Below are positions 34,435-46,690 of a stretch of 64,000 bases of DNA, piece by piece. The stretch lies in assembly GCA_033439765.1 (NCBI GenBank), contig JAULSN010000001.1, positions 6,386,001-6,450,000 of the forward strand. Reading direction: 5' to 3'. Source of the stretch: Lasiosphaeria ovina. Its lineage: Eukaryota; Ascomycota; Sordariomycetes; Sordariales; Lasiosphaeriaceae. Both the position numbers and the translations under genes were made by a program. The notes beneath the pieces were generated by a model that saw only the letters and a list, made by a program, of their open reading frames with translations, was not told the origin of the DNA and did not search any database. Positions within the stretch are counted from its first letter, which is position 1, and every line of letters starts with the position of its first letter.

Positions 34435-35520
34435 ATGCTGCGCTCGTTCGTCAACAAAATGACCGAAAACGCAGCGAAGAGGCTCAAGACTGAGAGCGGG
34501 CTTGTCGCCATTGGCACCCACAATGGTCATTTCCACGCCGACGAGGCACTGGCCGTCTACATGCTGCGCCAACACATTCCTGCGTACTCCGGTGCGCGTT
34601 TGGTGCGCACACGCGACCCTAAACTGCTTGACGAGTGCCACACCGTTGTCGACGTCGGCGGCGAGTACGAGCCGGCCCGCCACCGCTACGACCACCACCA
34701 GCGCTCGTTCGCCACCACCTTCCCTGACCGGCCGACCAAGCTAAGCAGCGCCGGTCTGGTCTACCTGCACTTTGGGCGGGAAATTGTGGCGCGTCGTCTT
34801 GCCGCCCCCGAGGACAGCGAGCAGGTTGGATTGATATGGCGCAAGATCTATGAGAGTTTCGTTGAGGCCTTGGACGCACACGACAATGGAATTAGCGCCT
34901 ATGACCCTGCTGCCCTAGCCGCCGCAGGCATCGAGAAGAGATTTTCGGACGGAGCCTTCACTCTCGGCTCCGTAGTGGGCCGGTTAAACCCCAACTGGAA
35001 CGACCCTGTGCCCGACGACCCTGTCGCTGCGCATGCGGCCGAGGACAAGCGCTTTGAGCTAGCCAGCCAGAGAATAGGCGAGGAGTTTGACCGCGACCTC
35101 GACTATTACACTCAGGCTTGGCTCCCGGCGCGGGAAATCGTTGCTGGCGCGTTTGCTGCCCGGCCAGAGTTTGACGCCGAGGGTCGCATCATGGTGCTGC
35201 AAGGACAGTCGGCACCGTGGAAGGACCATCTGTACAGTTTGGAGGAGCAAAGCCAAGAGGCTGGGAAAGTTCTCTATGTGCTGTATCCCGAGAAGCCCAC
35301 CCCGGACGCAAAGTGGAGACTACAGTGTGTTCCGAACTCGAAGGACTCATTCCAGAGCCGGAAGCCTTTGCCTGAGGTGTGGAGAGGTTTCCGGGACGAC
35401 AAGCTGGACGAAATATCCGGAATCAACGGTTGCGCTTTCGTGCACGCCGCAGGGTTCATTGGAGGGAATAAGTCTTTTGGTGGTGCGCTCGCCATGGCAA
35501 AGAAGGCTCTCGAAATATAG
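34435..35520 (+). CDS. MYG1: MYG1-type exonuclease
   Basis: Single exon, 361 aa. MYG1 proteins (formerly UPF0160) are DHH-superfamily 3'-5' RNA exonucleases that act in nucleus/nucleolus and mitochondria in animals; the fungal role is inferred. Motifs: IGTHNGHFHADEALA (metal-binding His-x-Asp) at about 24-38, VVDVGGEYEP, and YDHHQRSF with the DHH signature near 83-90. The C-terminal part has GCAFVHAAGFIGGNKSFGGALAMAKKAL. Two in-frame ATGs nine codons apart (MLRSFVNKM) could give forms with and without a short basic mitochondrial leader, matching the known dual location. Length is normal for the family. Divergent from IEC3 across a short promoter. Confidence 0.95.
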   Translation: MLRSFVNKMTENAAKRLKTESGLVAIGTHNGHFHADEALAVYMLRQHIPAYSGARLVRTRDPKLLDECHTVVDVGGEYEPARHRYDHHQRSFATTFPDRPTKLSSAGLVYLHFGREIVARRLAAPEDSEQVGLIWRKIYESFVEALDAHDNGISAYDPAALAAAGIEKRFSDGAFTLGSVVGRLNPNWNDPVPDDPVAAHAAEDKRFELASQRIGEEFDRDLDYYTQAWLPAREIVAGAFAARPEFDAEGRIMVLQGQSAPWKDHLYSLEEQSQEAGKVLYVLYPEKPTPDAKWRLQCVPNSKDSFQSRKPLPEVWRGFRDDKLDEISGINGCAFVHAAGFIGGNKSFGGALAMAKKALEI

Positions 35521-36301
35521 ACGTCCATCATCACCCAAGGGGATCGGACGCTATCGTCCGTAGTCGGGCTTCCGGGGCAGAACTATATCATAGTAAAATT
35601 ACAGCGGAAGATATCACAATCTCGGTCGCCGCCTAAGTGACAAACTCTACCTGTGGAGCTGGCTGATATTTGTGGTTATGCTTGTCTCTATTCCAGGCAA
35701 GACGGCGTCTGCATTGTCTTCTCAACAGTTACATAGGTCTGACTATCTTTCTTGTTCCCTTATCCTAAAGACTAGTTGACGCACCACGACCGGGCTCATT
35801 GTAGTATCATCTCTAGAGTATTGCTTATTTTCCTATCAACACGAAAAAAAGTTACATGAAAATTAGACAAGAACGATGCGCCCTCCCGAGGCCATGTCAT
35901 GTTCTCAATCTCGTTGTCCTTCGTAATATGTCAAATATCTTTCCCTGAATAATTCTGGAGCAATCTCTACGTCAGCCCTCGAAACGCGGGACCCACGACG
36001 AGCCAAGAGTAGATAGACATAGACTTAATGAAGCCATAAAGAGTCCCCTCGAAAAATCCCCATTGCAAAAGTGGTCATCGAGAAGGAAACGGAGCGTTCC
36101 CAGCTAACCCAATTTGTTATAATCATGGGGAGATAATATCAACCCAACGCCGAAATAGACTTCATGGTCTCGTGAGCATCAAACAAGCGGCACAGCTTGC
36201 AAATTTGGGGCACCAAAGAAATGTCAGGCCACTAAACCTCTAGAAAGGAGTGTTCGAAAATGCGGCCGCTTTGATGGGACCAAACCGAGTGCGTCCTCCC
36301 T
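35521..36301. other. Convergent 3' region
   Basis: Between convergent MYG1 and endosulfine genes. Presumed 3' untranslated sequence; no gene or repeat recognised. Confidence 0.55.
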
Positions 36302-36955
36302 TTACTCGGTCCGGAAGACGCCCTGGCCGTCTTCGCCAGCGGGCTGTGACTCTCCTTCGACGGGAGAGATGCCTTGAGAGATGACCGGAGAGGCGACTGG
36401 AGATCCTCCCTGCGGATTACCCTCTAGTTCCTCGGCGTTTGTCTCTTGGTTGAGAAAACTGCTCTCCTTGACTGGGCTGCCAGCTTGCAGGCTGCTGTGA
36501 TGCTGGTGCGCGTGAAGCATGTTGCTGATGCCGCTGGGGCTGTTTATGGGGCTCGAGAGGTGGGGGATGTCCTCGGGTACGGGGTGCTGGCTGCCTACTG
36601 AGCCGGTGTCGACGCTATCGCCTTTGCCCGCCTTGCTCATGGCATAGTCGCCGCTGTCAAAGTACTTGCGGTCCTTCAGATGCTTGGCAAAGTGGTCGCT
36701 GCGGCTAGGTAGTTTGCCATACAGCCGGAAGAGCCGCTGCTCCTCTGGGGATAGAGTCTGTGCAATCAATACGCTCATTAGTGATCGGATTCTGGCATAT
36801 CTTGCCCTGCGAGGGCGGTTGCGGGAGGCCCCCCCCCCGGATTGAAGAGCTGCTACTCGGAGTCCTTGGCTATGCGGTACATCGTAGGGAGATGAGCAGA
36901 AAGAGAGAAAGCGGCTCACCTTGATGTCAACCTTTTTAGCCTTCAGGGGATTCAT
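36302..36955 (-). CDS. IGO1: Endosulfine Igo1 (Greatwall/Rim15 substrate)
   Basis: Small phosphoprotein which, when phosphorylated by the Rim15/Greatwall kinase, inhibits PP2A-B55 and controls entry into quiescence or mitosis. Two exons on the minus strand (36920-36955, 36302-36757), 163 aa. The first exon encodes MNPLKAKKVDIK. The diagnostic motif KYFDSGDYAM follows at residues 43-52, with the kinase-target Ser at 47, preceded by LSPEEQRLFRLYGKLP. The C-terminal two thirds is Ser/Gly/Pro-rich and disordered, longer than in yeast but usual in filamentous fungi. The intron (162 nt) contains a run of nine G on the minus-strand complement (C9 on plus, near 36831-36839). A longer unspliced frame exists but reads through the intron and is not preferred. 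Confidence 0.95.
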   Translation of the reverse strand: MNPLKAKKVDIKVSRFLSFCSSPYDVPHSQGLRVAALQSGGGASRNRPRRARYARIRSLMSVLIAQTLSPEEQRLFRLYGKLPSRSDHFAKHLKDRKYFDSGDYAMSKAGKGDSVDTGSVGSQHPVPEDIPHLSSPINSPSGISNMLHAHQHHSSLQAGSPVKESSFLNQETNAEELEGNPQGGSPVASPVISQGISPVEGESQPAGEDGQGVFRTE

Positions 36956-38282
36956 GGTCGCGAGTTGGTCTTGGATAGGTGTGCTGTTATTCGGGATGTT
37001 GTCTGCGATTAAGAAAGAACGTGGAACGAGCTGCCTGTGCAGAACGCCTCGGGTTTTGACCGTTTCTTTCTCGGGCGCTGTCGGGCGAGTAGCGATATAT
37101 CTGCTTGTCGTTTGTTCACTCGCGTTGGAGGGGTGAAGACGGGGAGCGAAAGTGGGATGGTGCAGGCTGGCGCCCTGTGGAGAGAGAGGTCTGCGAAATG
37201 GTAGGTACGTACCCAGGAACCCCGCAGCCGCTAGCGCACAGTCACCCGTTAACGTCAAGCCTTTTTTCGCTTCAAAGGAGCATAAAGCCGGCATCCAGCT
37301 CACGTCAAGAATGGCTATCGCGAGGTTGAGAAAAATGGTTAATTAGATCGTAGAAGTTGGCTAGCTGTATATAAAACCAGCTACTAGGCTGAATTCTATC
37401 ATTTTCTCGTCTTTATCAAGTAGCACGGGCCAGTGTTGACGGTGGTATCGAGACTTGTTGTGCCTGACAACCAGATTCATGCGGCTGTCCCCGACAATAT
37501 CCCTGCTGGTTTGTTACTGCGGTACTGGGTACGGATGGCATCACTCCTTCCGTTCCCAGGTACCCTAGCTACGTAATATGTGCCCTCGGGATGATGGTCA
37601 CTTGGGCAAATGGATTATGGATCTGAACAAGGGGTTATTAGTTTCGGCTATAGCGTCTGGGCATTGAAACTCTTGTCTTGGTACTCCGTAAAAACTCCGT
37701 ACTCATTCTGTTTACTATCTATGTATCATGTCCTGTTATTGACCCGTCCAGGCGGTTGCTTAGGAGACCTCCATTATCGTTATGACATTCGCCCAGTGAG
37801 GGAGGTCGGCTTGAATAAATTAAGTCCGATAGGACCAGCTACTTTACCTATAATATGGAACTCAGAACCCCCAAAAAAGAAAAGAAAGCCGAGACTAGTC
37901 CGAACAATTGTGACTGTCGCAACAGGTCTTGAGGTGGACGCCAAGAGAACACGATCTCGGCAGATGTAGAGGCAAACGGGGTATAAGCCAAAAAATGCAA
38001 TGTATTGATGATATTAATGCTTAGATTTTTGCTTCTGTCCAGATCTGCATTTTAGAGGCTCTTTTTTCCAACCCAAGTAAAATGGATAGGTACTAGGCAC
38101 ACAACAACATTGAGACACAAGGTCCTCGGCCAGTGTTGCTGCTCCCTCCGAGTGATGCCAAAACTCCTAAGCGATGCAGTGCCATGGGCACGCAGTAGCT
38201 TCAAAATTTCAGCACATGTTCAATGAATGCAAATAGATAACGAAAATGTCACTTGGTGGGCATCATGCCCGGCATTGGCGCA
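36956..38282. other. Intergenic region upstream of IGO1
   Basis: Promoter of the endosulfine gene at the left and 3' flank of the glutaminase gene at the right. It carries several ACTCCGTA/GTACGGA strings (about 37530-37705). No gene supported. Confidence 0.5.
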
Positions 38283-40842
38283 CTAATCGGGCAATGCCAG
38301 TAAAGCAAACATGCCGCCCATGACTGGCCGCGCCACAAAGGTCGGGCCATCTTGCGGAAATCCACCAGTTGCTGCGTCGAAGAGATCAGTCATGGCTCTG
38401 TCTGATGACGTTTCCCCGACCCAGTTCGCGAGCTTCGAGATGAACATGTCTCGTGTTTCTGTGCTGGCAACGGCAGCCGCAAACATCTCCCAATCCGACT
38501 TTGCCCACGTGTGGCGCGTGTCCAGCGGTACAGCATACTTGAGAGCGACTGTTGGGTAAAACTTGCTCTGCATGTCGTAGATAGACTGGTCGATGAAGTT
38601 GAGGCCGAGAAGCTTATCCGCGTAGATGTTGTAAAGCAGACCTGTCATAGGTTAGTATATTTGTTCGTGTATGCCTGGGGTATGTGGACTGGGAGGTGAG
38701 TACAGAAGACGAGAGGGGGGTAGAGATACCATGACTGTTGTTATCGCCGTAACTCAATGTTGTGTGAGGTGGGTTTGCATTATTGTTGATGGCATATTGC
38801 TTCCAGTTGGCCAAGTACATATCCGCCACAGTACCGAACGTATCTTTGTTTTTTGTCAGACTGGCAATATTCGACATGGCCTTGAGGCCAATTATGCCCT
38901 TTATAGCCAAGTTTGTCTGATTGCTACGTAGGGCCAGTTAGCTTAGACCATACAGCCGTGTTAGCGACTTCAACAGGGTATACGTACGCCAGTGTTCCTG
39001 CAAAGTCGTCCGTACTAAGTTGGGTTGACGGGATAAGAGAGTCGTTGACCAGGAATTGTGCCCATTGGGACAATTTAGGATAATGGGCCGACAAGTAACT
39101 GATGTCGCCCGTTCGTTGGGCGTAAGCTAGTGTCATAATGATCATGTTACCGCATTCCTCTAGGGGCATAGCTTCGTCGTCACCGGCCGGATACCCTTTG
39201 GCCACGGGAAAGGTGCCGAGATCGTGTTCTGCGTATGCATTCGGGTATGATCCGCTCTCCTGGTTCTCAAAGAGCGGGTCGAGCAGATATTTGCCGAGTG
39301 TCGCATTCAGGTATATGAAGATCGGGTATGCGGGGAAAATGACATCGACCGTCTGGATGTCGCTATTAGAGCTTATCTCCTTCAAGAAGATATAGGGTTT
39401 TGATGCGGTGCCAGCATACTGGAGCGCACCAAATGTTTGGCGGACGGCAAGCGTCGTGACGATGGCGTAGTTATTCCCGGCCGCCTTAACAGAGTCGGTT
39501 TGAATGTGGCTGTCGAGACTTGAGGATACGGAGCTTGCGTGTTGATAGTCGTCGAAAAAAGCACTGACGGCAGAGATGTCGTCGTTATAGTATGCCAACC
39601 ACAGGCCCGGCACAGGCGCCAAGGACTGGCTATGTCCAGCAAAGTTGATGACTTGATCTTGAGTCACACCCAGAGTGAACAGTCTCTCGACGTCGCTCCC
39701 CTGGACATTGCCCAAATCATGTGAGAATGCAAAGACCGGCCTGCCAAAGTCAGCCCAGATCCCGCCAAAATCAACACCAAGAGGTCAAGCCGCGTTATCG
39801 TTACGAGAACTTACCAATTTGAGCTCACCGAACGAAAATTGCCGTCTTTTGTGTTTGCCAGCGTTCTCTTGTCCGCGAACTGGCCTCGGACCACCGTGTC
39901 TTGGCCAATCTGCCAAGTCATCTGTTCGTCCCGCGTCAGTGTCATTGAATACACATGGACGAAACAAGACACATAAACACAAACTTACACCTTTTTCAGA
40001 GCTGGTTGATAGATACCAGTTTCCCCAGCTGGCGATTTCCCCTGATTCCGCAAACTCAGCTTGGTTGGCACGAAAAAACTTGTGATAGGTAATATCCCCA
40101 GCCGTGCCGGAATCCCAGTTCACGACCTGAGAGAGATCGCCACTGGCCCATTCTGTCGCGTGTTAGATCGAACGGAGACGGGTTTTTTTGATAGTGACGG
40201 AATAAGGAAGGAGATAATGGGTACGGAAACCTAAAGAAAGTCAGACAGAGCACTTGGCTTACCTCCGGAAACATCCATATAAACCTGGACACTGTGTGAT
40301 GCCCCATCCGAGGACTTTGCTTTGGCAGAGATGTAAGAAAACTGTAAAGACTGCCTTCCGAGGTCGTCAGGATAGACTGGGGATAAGAATGTAACGGTCA
40401 AGTTGACTTTTCCTGCTACGTTGAAGGTAAAGATGCTCCGTGTTGAGGAATACTCAAGAGATGTCTGGTCAACAAGCGCCGGACCAGGAGCTGCGCCCAT
40501 CCAGTTGTACACAGTCCCGTCGACAGCGACCAGGCCTTGCCAGCCCTGTATTTGACCTCTGAAAAGTGTAGTTAGTACTGTAGCTATACTAGCAGCTCAA
40601 AGCCAGTGAAAAGGGGGCAAAAGCAGGCCGTGTGGATGGGGAGAGGCTGCTCACGTCCAGAACCGGGGCCAGGAACCAGGAAGAATACAGCCCGAGTCGC
40701 CCTGTAACCAAGCATTCAGATACGGTGATCTTACGGCCAATGGCACGGCTGGGGGTTTCGTAGGAATAAAGGCCGAGGCAGCAACAACGACCGCGCGGCC
40801 CGAGGCTGCCAATGCAACCGCCGCCATTTTGACGAAACGCAT
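38283..40842 (-). CDS. gtaA: Secreted glutaminase A
   Basis: Extracellular glutaminase of the fungal GtaA family, which converts glutamine to glutamate and ammonia. Seven exons on the minus strand: 40655-40842, 40263-40558, 39989-40152, 39815-39921, 38988-39740, 38730-38923 and 38283-38641. All join in frame to 686 aa. Residues 1-23 form a signal peptide with a hydrophobic Ala/Val core. Family regions follow in order: SPYLNAWLQG and PGSWPRFWTGQIQGW; FLSPVYPDDLGRQSLQFSY; VYMDVSGEWASG; TVVRGQFADKRTLAN; DVIFPAYPIFIYLNATL; EHDLGTFPVAKGYPAG with EAMPLEECGNMI; and GIIGLKAMSNIA, DTRHTWAKSDWEMFAAA, PVMGGMFALL near the C-terminus. These match the DUF4964/5127/4965/1793 composite of glutaminases. The HDLGTFP and EECGNM segments resemble the catalytic core of (alpha/alpha)6-barrel enzymes. 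Confidence 0.95.
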
Positions 40843-43800
40843 TGGTCAAGCGCGAGGACCGCAAAGACGGTGGCAGAGAAGACTGGTACGGGGCGCAAGC
40901 ACCTTTGGAAGAGAGAACCAGAGAGAGCGAGGGAGTTGTAGGCGGATCTGGTAGCAGATCTGGTGTGGCGGCAGTAGTCGACTTGTGATGATCTGGGAAA
41001 GCCGCACGGAACAAGGGTCTTGCGTGTACCACTGAGCAAAGCAGGGACTTGGGCGTTTATTTGCAGTAGTTGAAAGTGGGAAAACGGGGTTGGGTGCACA
41101 CTCGGACAGTTGGCCGCCTTAGGTTGATGTGAGAGCGGATGAAGAGAGGTCAGCCCAAGTTACTTTTCGATAGACCAAAGTAACGGGAACGCTATATGCG
41201 GTCGTTGAATTTCTTAGCTTCGTTTGGGGGAAGTCATAGGCAGAATGACGGGACGAAGGAGGATTATATAGCAATAACACAAAACAATCGGAGAAAGGGT
41301 GCTTGATGTGATTTAGAACTCCTGAGGCGTGGATCCATGTGGCTGTGTGAGCTGGAAGGATGATGAGACTAGGTGGACGTGGGTCCCCTCCTGCTAGAGC
41401 CTGGATGGAGAGACTGGCACTTGCTAGAGACTTAATTAAGCATGGACCGAGCAAACCCATCCTGGGAGGTTCTCAAGACGTTTGGCGCACCCAAGAACCT
41501 GGGAACCCTACGTGCTACCCTTTTTCTTCTCGTGGGCAGCGGGCAGACTGGACCATTCTGTTCCTATGACACAGCCTGGCGAGGTTTCTTGAATTTGCGT
41601 ATTTGCTTGCCGTGGACTAGGTTGCACCTACCTAAGGAACTTACTTTAGGTAACTCGCGCCAAAGCATCCATACCTTACACGACTGGGGCCCATACATAG
41701 ACAGACTAGGGTGTCCTCTGTCTTGTATCGGAACTAGGGAGAATGTAACTTGCCTTTAGGAGTTGTTGCATCAGACGATCCTGCCGACTTGTCCAGCGCG
41801 AGATTCTCCGCACCGCGGTGCCGGGCAGACAAGCCACCATTGTTGTCGGCCGTCGAAAGCTCGCGCTGTTTGGGATGGCCCAGTCGTGGTGCATAAGGTA
41901 CTTCCAGGTTGCCTTAGTCTCATTACCCAACCAGGTAGTAAAATAAGGTATCTGAGAGTTCCGAGACGCCAAGGACGCTCAAAAACCGTAAGCACCTCTG
42001 GCAGGAAAGACTGAGGTGACACTAAGTAAACTGCCAACTCTAATTTGCGGCGTATTGTACCACAATACCCGGAATCTTGTTTTCGGGGGCTTCGGGTTCG
42101 TCTGTTAGGCAGACATGATTTGAACCTATCCAACAAACGCCCACGCGGTTCCTGAGGGCGGCTTAGAAAGGATCAAATTACTGAAGGCTTATCCGCATGT
42201 AGCTACCTCCATGGTTAGCCTGGGGGTGCGTATCTCCATGGCCACTCACAGTGTCTACCTGACATTTGAAGGCATGTCGAACCATGTCATGTATGGGAGG
42301 ACAGTACGGCCGACGAGCGGCTGCTGATGCGTAGTATGTGCAGTTGACTGCCCCTGAAACGGATTTCGCAAGGGGAAAGATGCGGCTACCTGACTCCCTT
42401 CGGATTGAGAAGGAAACACGAGCTTACTGTTACGCAGAAGCCGTGTTTCGTGCCTCCTCACACTCAGCGCCGAGCTGCAATTCCGGTGCAACCCCCGACA
42501 AAGGGAGCAACAAGACTCGAGCTGTTGGTTGTATATTTCGCGGTTACACTCGAAGTGGTGAGCTTGGGTTCAAGACGGCAAGAGGCCTGGAGAAAATTGA
42601 AGCTAAGCCGGAAGGGGTTTGAGATCGACCATCCCCTGCCGCGGGTTGCGATGAAGCGTATGCACGCGGTATTCCAGCGTATGGCTGCCGGAGGAATCCA
42701 TGTGCCACCTCAACATACTTACACATTCGACACAGGGCCCAAAAATGGAATATAAATTCCTTAGGTAAGGTATTTTCCATGAATGCAGGCTCTTCAGTCG
42801 GGCCTGGGCTCCCTTACAAAATAAGACTACAATGTATGACGACACCCAGAGTCATGGCCAGGCATGATCTTGGGGACACGGCCAAAACGAGGAGAGCAAC
42901 GACGAGAACCACGAAGACCATCTGCGCGAAAGGCTTTCGGACCGTTTCCCCAACTAAGAAAGACCACCCGATCGACCAAACGTAACAAAAGAACACAAAA
43001 CCGAACGTCACGTCTTCTGGTATTGCTGCAAATGCACACCAAAATTCCTGTTTAGCAAAGGGTATTAACATCGTTACTACCTGAGGTATGGAGATTCATA
43101 GTGAATTGCTAGCGTGGCTTCAAAAGTCGGCCGCGGTTGGGTCACAATACTTGGGTCTCGGACTTACCTTACCTGTGATGCTGAGTTGCATGCGGGGGAG
43201 CGGGAGGAGCGTTACCAAAGCCGCATGAGGTAGTTAGACTGGTAAGGTAGTTGCTGGACACTGCACTTTTCCAGAGCTCAGATCATCCTCGTGCCTTGCA
43301 CCAGATCTGCGGCGGGTGGGCGGGCCATCTCCGTCCCAGGCAGTCATGGGGCCAGCCTGCTCAGGCGGGCATGCGATGGATGCTGTGGTGCAGCTCTTGT
43401 GCCCGAATTGTCCCGCCTTGGTTTGTCTCGAAGATCTTGGTCAAATCCGGGACCGTGAACTGGCCACCATATATTTGTGGATGCGCTTCCGGTACTGGAT
43501 GCACGTAGGTAACAACTACCTCTTCGCTCACATACCTCAAGTACTACAGGTAGCACCCCGTACTCCTTTACCCGTCATGCCCCACGCACCGCAACATTTG
43601 CCGCCGACAGCCACCACGTGTCAGATGCCGAGAACCTGTGGGACGCTGGCGTATGCCGGACAAGATGAATTCGGGTTTCTAGTGCTCTAGCCAGACCCAG
43701 CTACCAAAATGGCAACGTGCACATCCAGTATTTATTCAGGGGCAGTGCGGTGACGGGACTCGCATAGCAATCCGCCAGTATCGACACTGTTCTCTAAGAC

Positions 43801-44615
43801 TCGAGCATCTTGCAAACATTCTCCCAGATTTGGGTAATACCGGAGCCTCTGGTCAACCAAGTAGAAGATTTCTTTTCCAGAGTCCAGAATAAGGCAGCTG
43901 CTGCAGCTAGTCAGACGTTGCGCTCAAAGAGAAAGCTGTGGTACGCCAGCCATTCACCTTCATCCGCCACTATTTTCGACCTTGTTACACCGTAGGAGCT
44001 TTGCTAAATCCGCTGGATGGCCATTCATGTTTTTTGCGGCACCCGACTCCCCATAGGTGCTGCTCGTGCCGAGGTAGGACATCTTTATTATACCGGCCAG
44101 GGAGACCATCCTGAGAGCCGGCCATATTCCACCCCAAGCAGAGGAGTCCGAACCTAGACTGGTTGGTTGCTGGCGATAATTCGGCCGAAGACAATGGCCG
44201 AGAGATGTGACGTTCAAGGCCCATCTGGCCAGTTTGGGAATGTGGTACGGAACTCCAACCACAACGGCCTCTGCAGATCTGCAACCCCACCCTAGTCCTG
44301 CCCATGTCACGAGTTATACCTCGAAAGAGATGAGGGGAAGGCAGGTGACGTTTTGTTCCAATTCCTAGATGTAGTTGGGAGAAGGTTTCATTCGGCCGGC
44401 TACCCACGGACAACGGATGCGGTGTCTCTGGCCCCATCCAACAAAATGCAGCTCCGACGTGGACTGCCAACTTTGATGCTCTCTAGTGTACAAAGAAAGA
44501 AAGAAAATATACTTTACCGAATCGCTAACATGCTCACAGAATACTATTTCAATCCCATAGCCTTCCAAGAGGCCATAAGTCTCGCTCAACTACTCGATGT
44601 CGAACCAAATCGTTC
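40843..44615. other. 3.8-kb gene-poor region
   Basis: Begins with the glutaminase promoter and leader (to about 41100). The remainder has many short frames on both strands but none with a recognisable domain or splice chain. CCTTACC, TTAGGTAA and similar motif-family strings occur at about 41625-41655, 42757 and 43160. No transposon features were identified by eye. Confidence 0.5.
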
Positions 44616-45846
44616 CTAGAGCTCTTCATTCGCCAGCATATCGGCGATGTCGAGATAGAAAGCGATTGCGTTGAACCTGCCAGGATAGAGAAGCCGAGTC
44701 AGACATGGCCGGCACCAAAAATTACGACTGCGTCTTTGGAAGACCGCTGGGAGATATCTCCTGTTACTTACGACTGAGGGTGACCCGTCCATCTCTGCCA
44801 CGTGGACCGCATCCGGTTGCTCCAGTTTATTAGGTCAAGATGGTTGACGCCTATAAGGGTCCCCTTGTATGTCCCCCACTGGCTACTCTTGACACTGACG
44901 AGGCCGTCATTGGGGCCTTCGAGCCGCTCAATGACTCGGTGAGACAGCCGGAAGGGGCTCAGGAGAGGCGGCCTGGCCCGGAGCATTGCGCCGTATGAGA
45001 AGTAACGCACATTTGGATCATCGGGCGTCTGGGGGTTGAAATCCTGGGTCATGTACCGTGTCGTCAGCTGTGTGAAGGCATTGCTTTCCCAACCCGTGGC
45101 CCGCTCCCAGATGCGGTATAGGCGAGGCAGGTATTGGGGCCCTATCTCGTCGATGAGGAAGTCGGCAAAGGCGCTGCCGTGGTGCGGAGTGCCGACGGTG
45201 ACTAGCGATTTGACGTCTACGGCGGGGCGCAGGCGCGAGACCATGAAACGAGCATCGAGCCCGCCCATGCTGTGGGCTATTATGTTGACGCTCCTGCCAC
45301 GGGCTTGGGCTTCAATGTCCTGGGCGAGCTTGGCGGCGCGATGTTCGATGGAGCCGCTGGGCGGGACCGATGCCGTTATGACCTCGACATTCCGAGAACT
45401 GAGAGCCTCTTTGATACCACGCCAGTAGTGGACAGAAGGCAAGTAGCTCCCGGCCAGCTTGAGTTCAACAAAGCCCAGCAGGCCATGTGCAAGTACAATG
45501 GGGTGCTTTGGAGCGGCTTTTGTTTTTGTAGGGGGTTTTTTTTTACAGTGAGTAGTGAGAACGTCAAACGGTCTCATGGTGCAAGATCCACGACGCAGGC
45601 CGGCAGTTGCTCACCATAACGGTCTCTTATGAGGGCGTAGTCATTGTCTATCTCCCTGCCCAAGCCCTTGATCCTGGCGTCTTTGAAGCGATGGTCCTTG
45701 GTAATTCGGTCACGACAGAGAGATACCGAGATGCAAAACCCACGGGCCGACGGCGGGGATCGGTAGCGGCCGCTCTCTTGTGCTGCGTGTGTCACGAGGC
45801 GTGTCGCCGTCGCCGCATTGCTCTGGCGGACGACCAAAACGCTCAT
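44616..45846 (-). CDS. TGL2: Triacylglycerol lipase, Tgl2-like alpha/beta hydrolase
   Basis: Three exons on the minus strand (45615-45846, 44772-45516, 44616-44676), 345 aa. The core starts with APKHPIVLAHGLLGF, containing the oxyanion HG motif. The nucleophile elbow is NIIAHSMGGLDARFM (Ser of A-H-S-M-G near residue 180). The acid is probably Asp in EGPNDGLVSVKS, and the His is in IGVNHLDLINW. This triad arrangement fits the fungal Tgl2-type or bacterial LipA-like lipases; yeast Tgl2 is mitochondrial. The first exon is Arg/Ala/Ser-rich, compatible with a mitochondrial leader, but it is not conserved to my eye. The first intron (98 nt, acceptor AAAAG) lacks a typical pyrimidine tract, so the exon 1 to exon 2 junction is the weakest point. 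The last intron is well supported by in-frame FNAIAFYLDIADML. Confidence 0.82.
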
Positions 45847-46690
45847 CTGAGCGTAGAGGTCTCGTGCCCCTTTTCACCCTGTGAAACCCAACCTTAGCAC
45901 GAGGTAACAAAGTAATTTGGTAGGTACTTTAGGTACCTGAGACCAGCGCTCGAGTCCCAGTGCGAACGAGCACGGAAATTTTATGGATAGGCTTCGAATG
46001 GAATGTGGCCTTGGAGCCTAAAAAGGGGGGTTTATTGGGGGGGTGGGGGAGTTGTTTGTTTGCCGGCTTCAAGGACTCTTCATACACGCAGTACGGTATG
46101 TAGTCAACTCCCTGTGCAGGCGCCACTTCAGTTAGAAGTCTTGGGGTGACATCTCAACTGTGTCGTCATTGCACATGAGCCAGCTTGGCGCCAAGGAGGC
46201 CCCGGATTAGGTAAACGAGCTGCTTGAAGAGCGCCGCCTTTGACGCTAAATACCGAGGTACGATGCTTTCATAACCGAACGAAGCTACCTGACCTTGCTA
46301 GTATTGCGGACTCCACCGCATGTCTCTGTGATCTATTTCTGTACCAAATAACGCTGGGCGGGGAATGTTCTTTCACTACTTACCTTACCTATCGTAAGAA
46401 ACCGGCGATTTCTTGCAAACCATCAAAACATGGGGGTACTTCGCCCTGATTGGCGCGACCGCAAAAAGGGGGTTCAGGGACCTCGAAGCTCACGAGCTGT
46501 AAGGTTTTTCACAACACGGCAAACCACCAACTGAAACACTCAGGGTATATACATCTATGAAAAGGACGCCATTCGTCCATCTATCTTCCTTCTCCCTTCT
46601 TTGTACAGTTCCAGCGCTCGCCTTCCGAGCCCATTCCGGCGGTTCAAAGGCAGCCCAAGTCTCCCAGACGGCTCATTAATTAATTACAGC
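45847..46690. other. Spacer between GT2 and lipase genes
   Basis: Lipase promoter on the left and GT2 3' flank on the right (both genes minus). It contains GGTAGGTACTTTAGGTACC (about 45919-45937) and ACTTACCTTACC near 46378, plus a G-rich run at 46025-46050. No gene supported. Confidence 0.5.

Noticed and set aside
36302..37303. 333-codon unspliced reading of the endosulfine locus
   Set aside because: It reads through the GTGAGC...CACAG intron and breaks the conserved N-terminus; the spliced 163-aa form matches the family.
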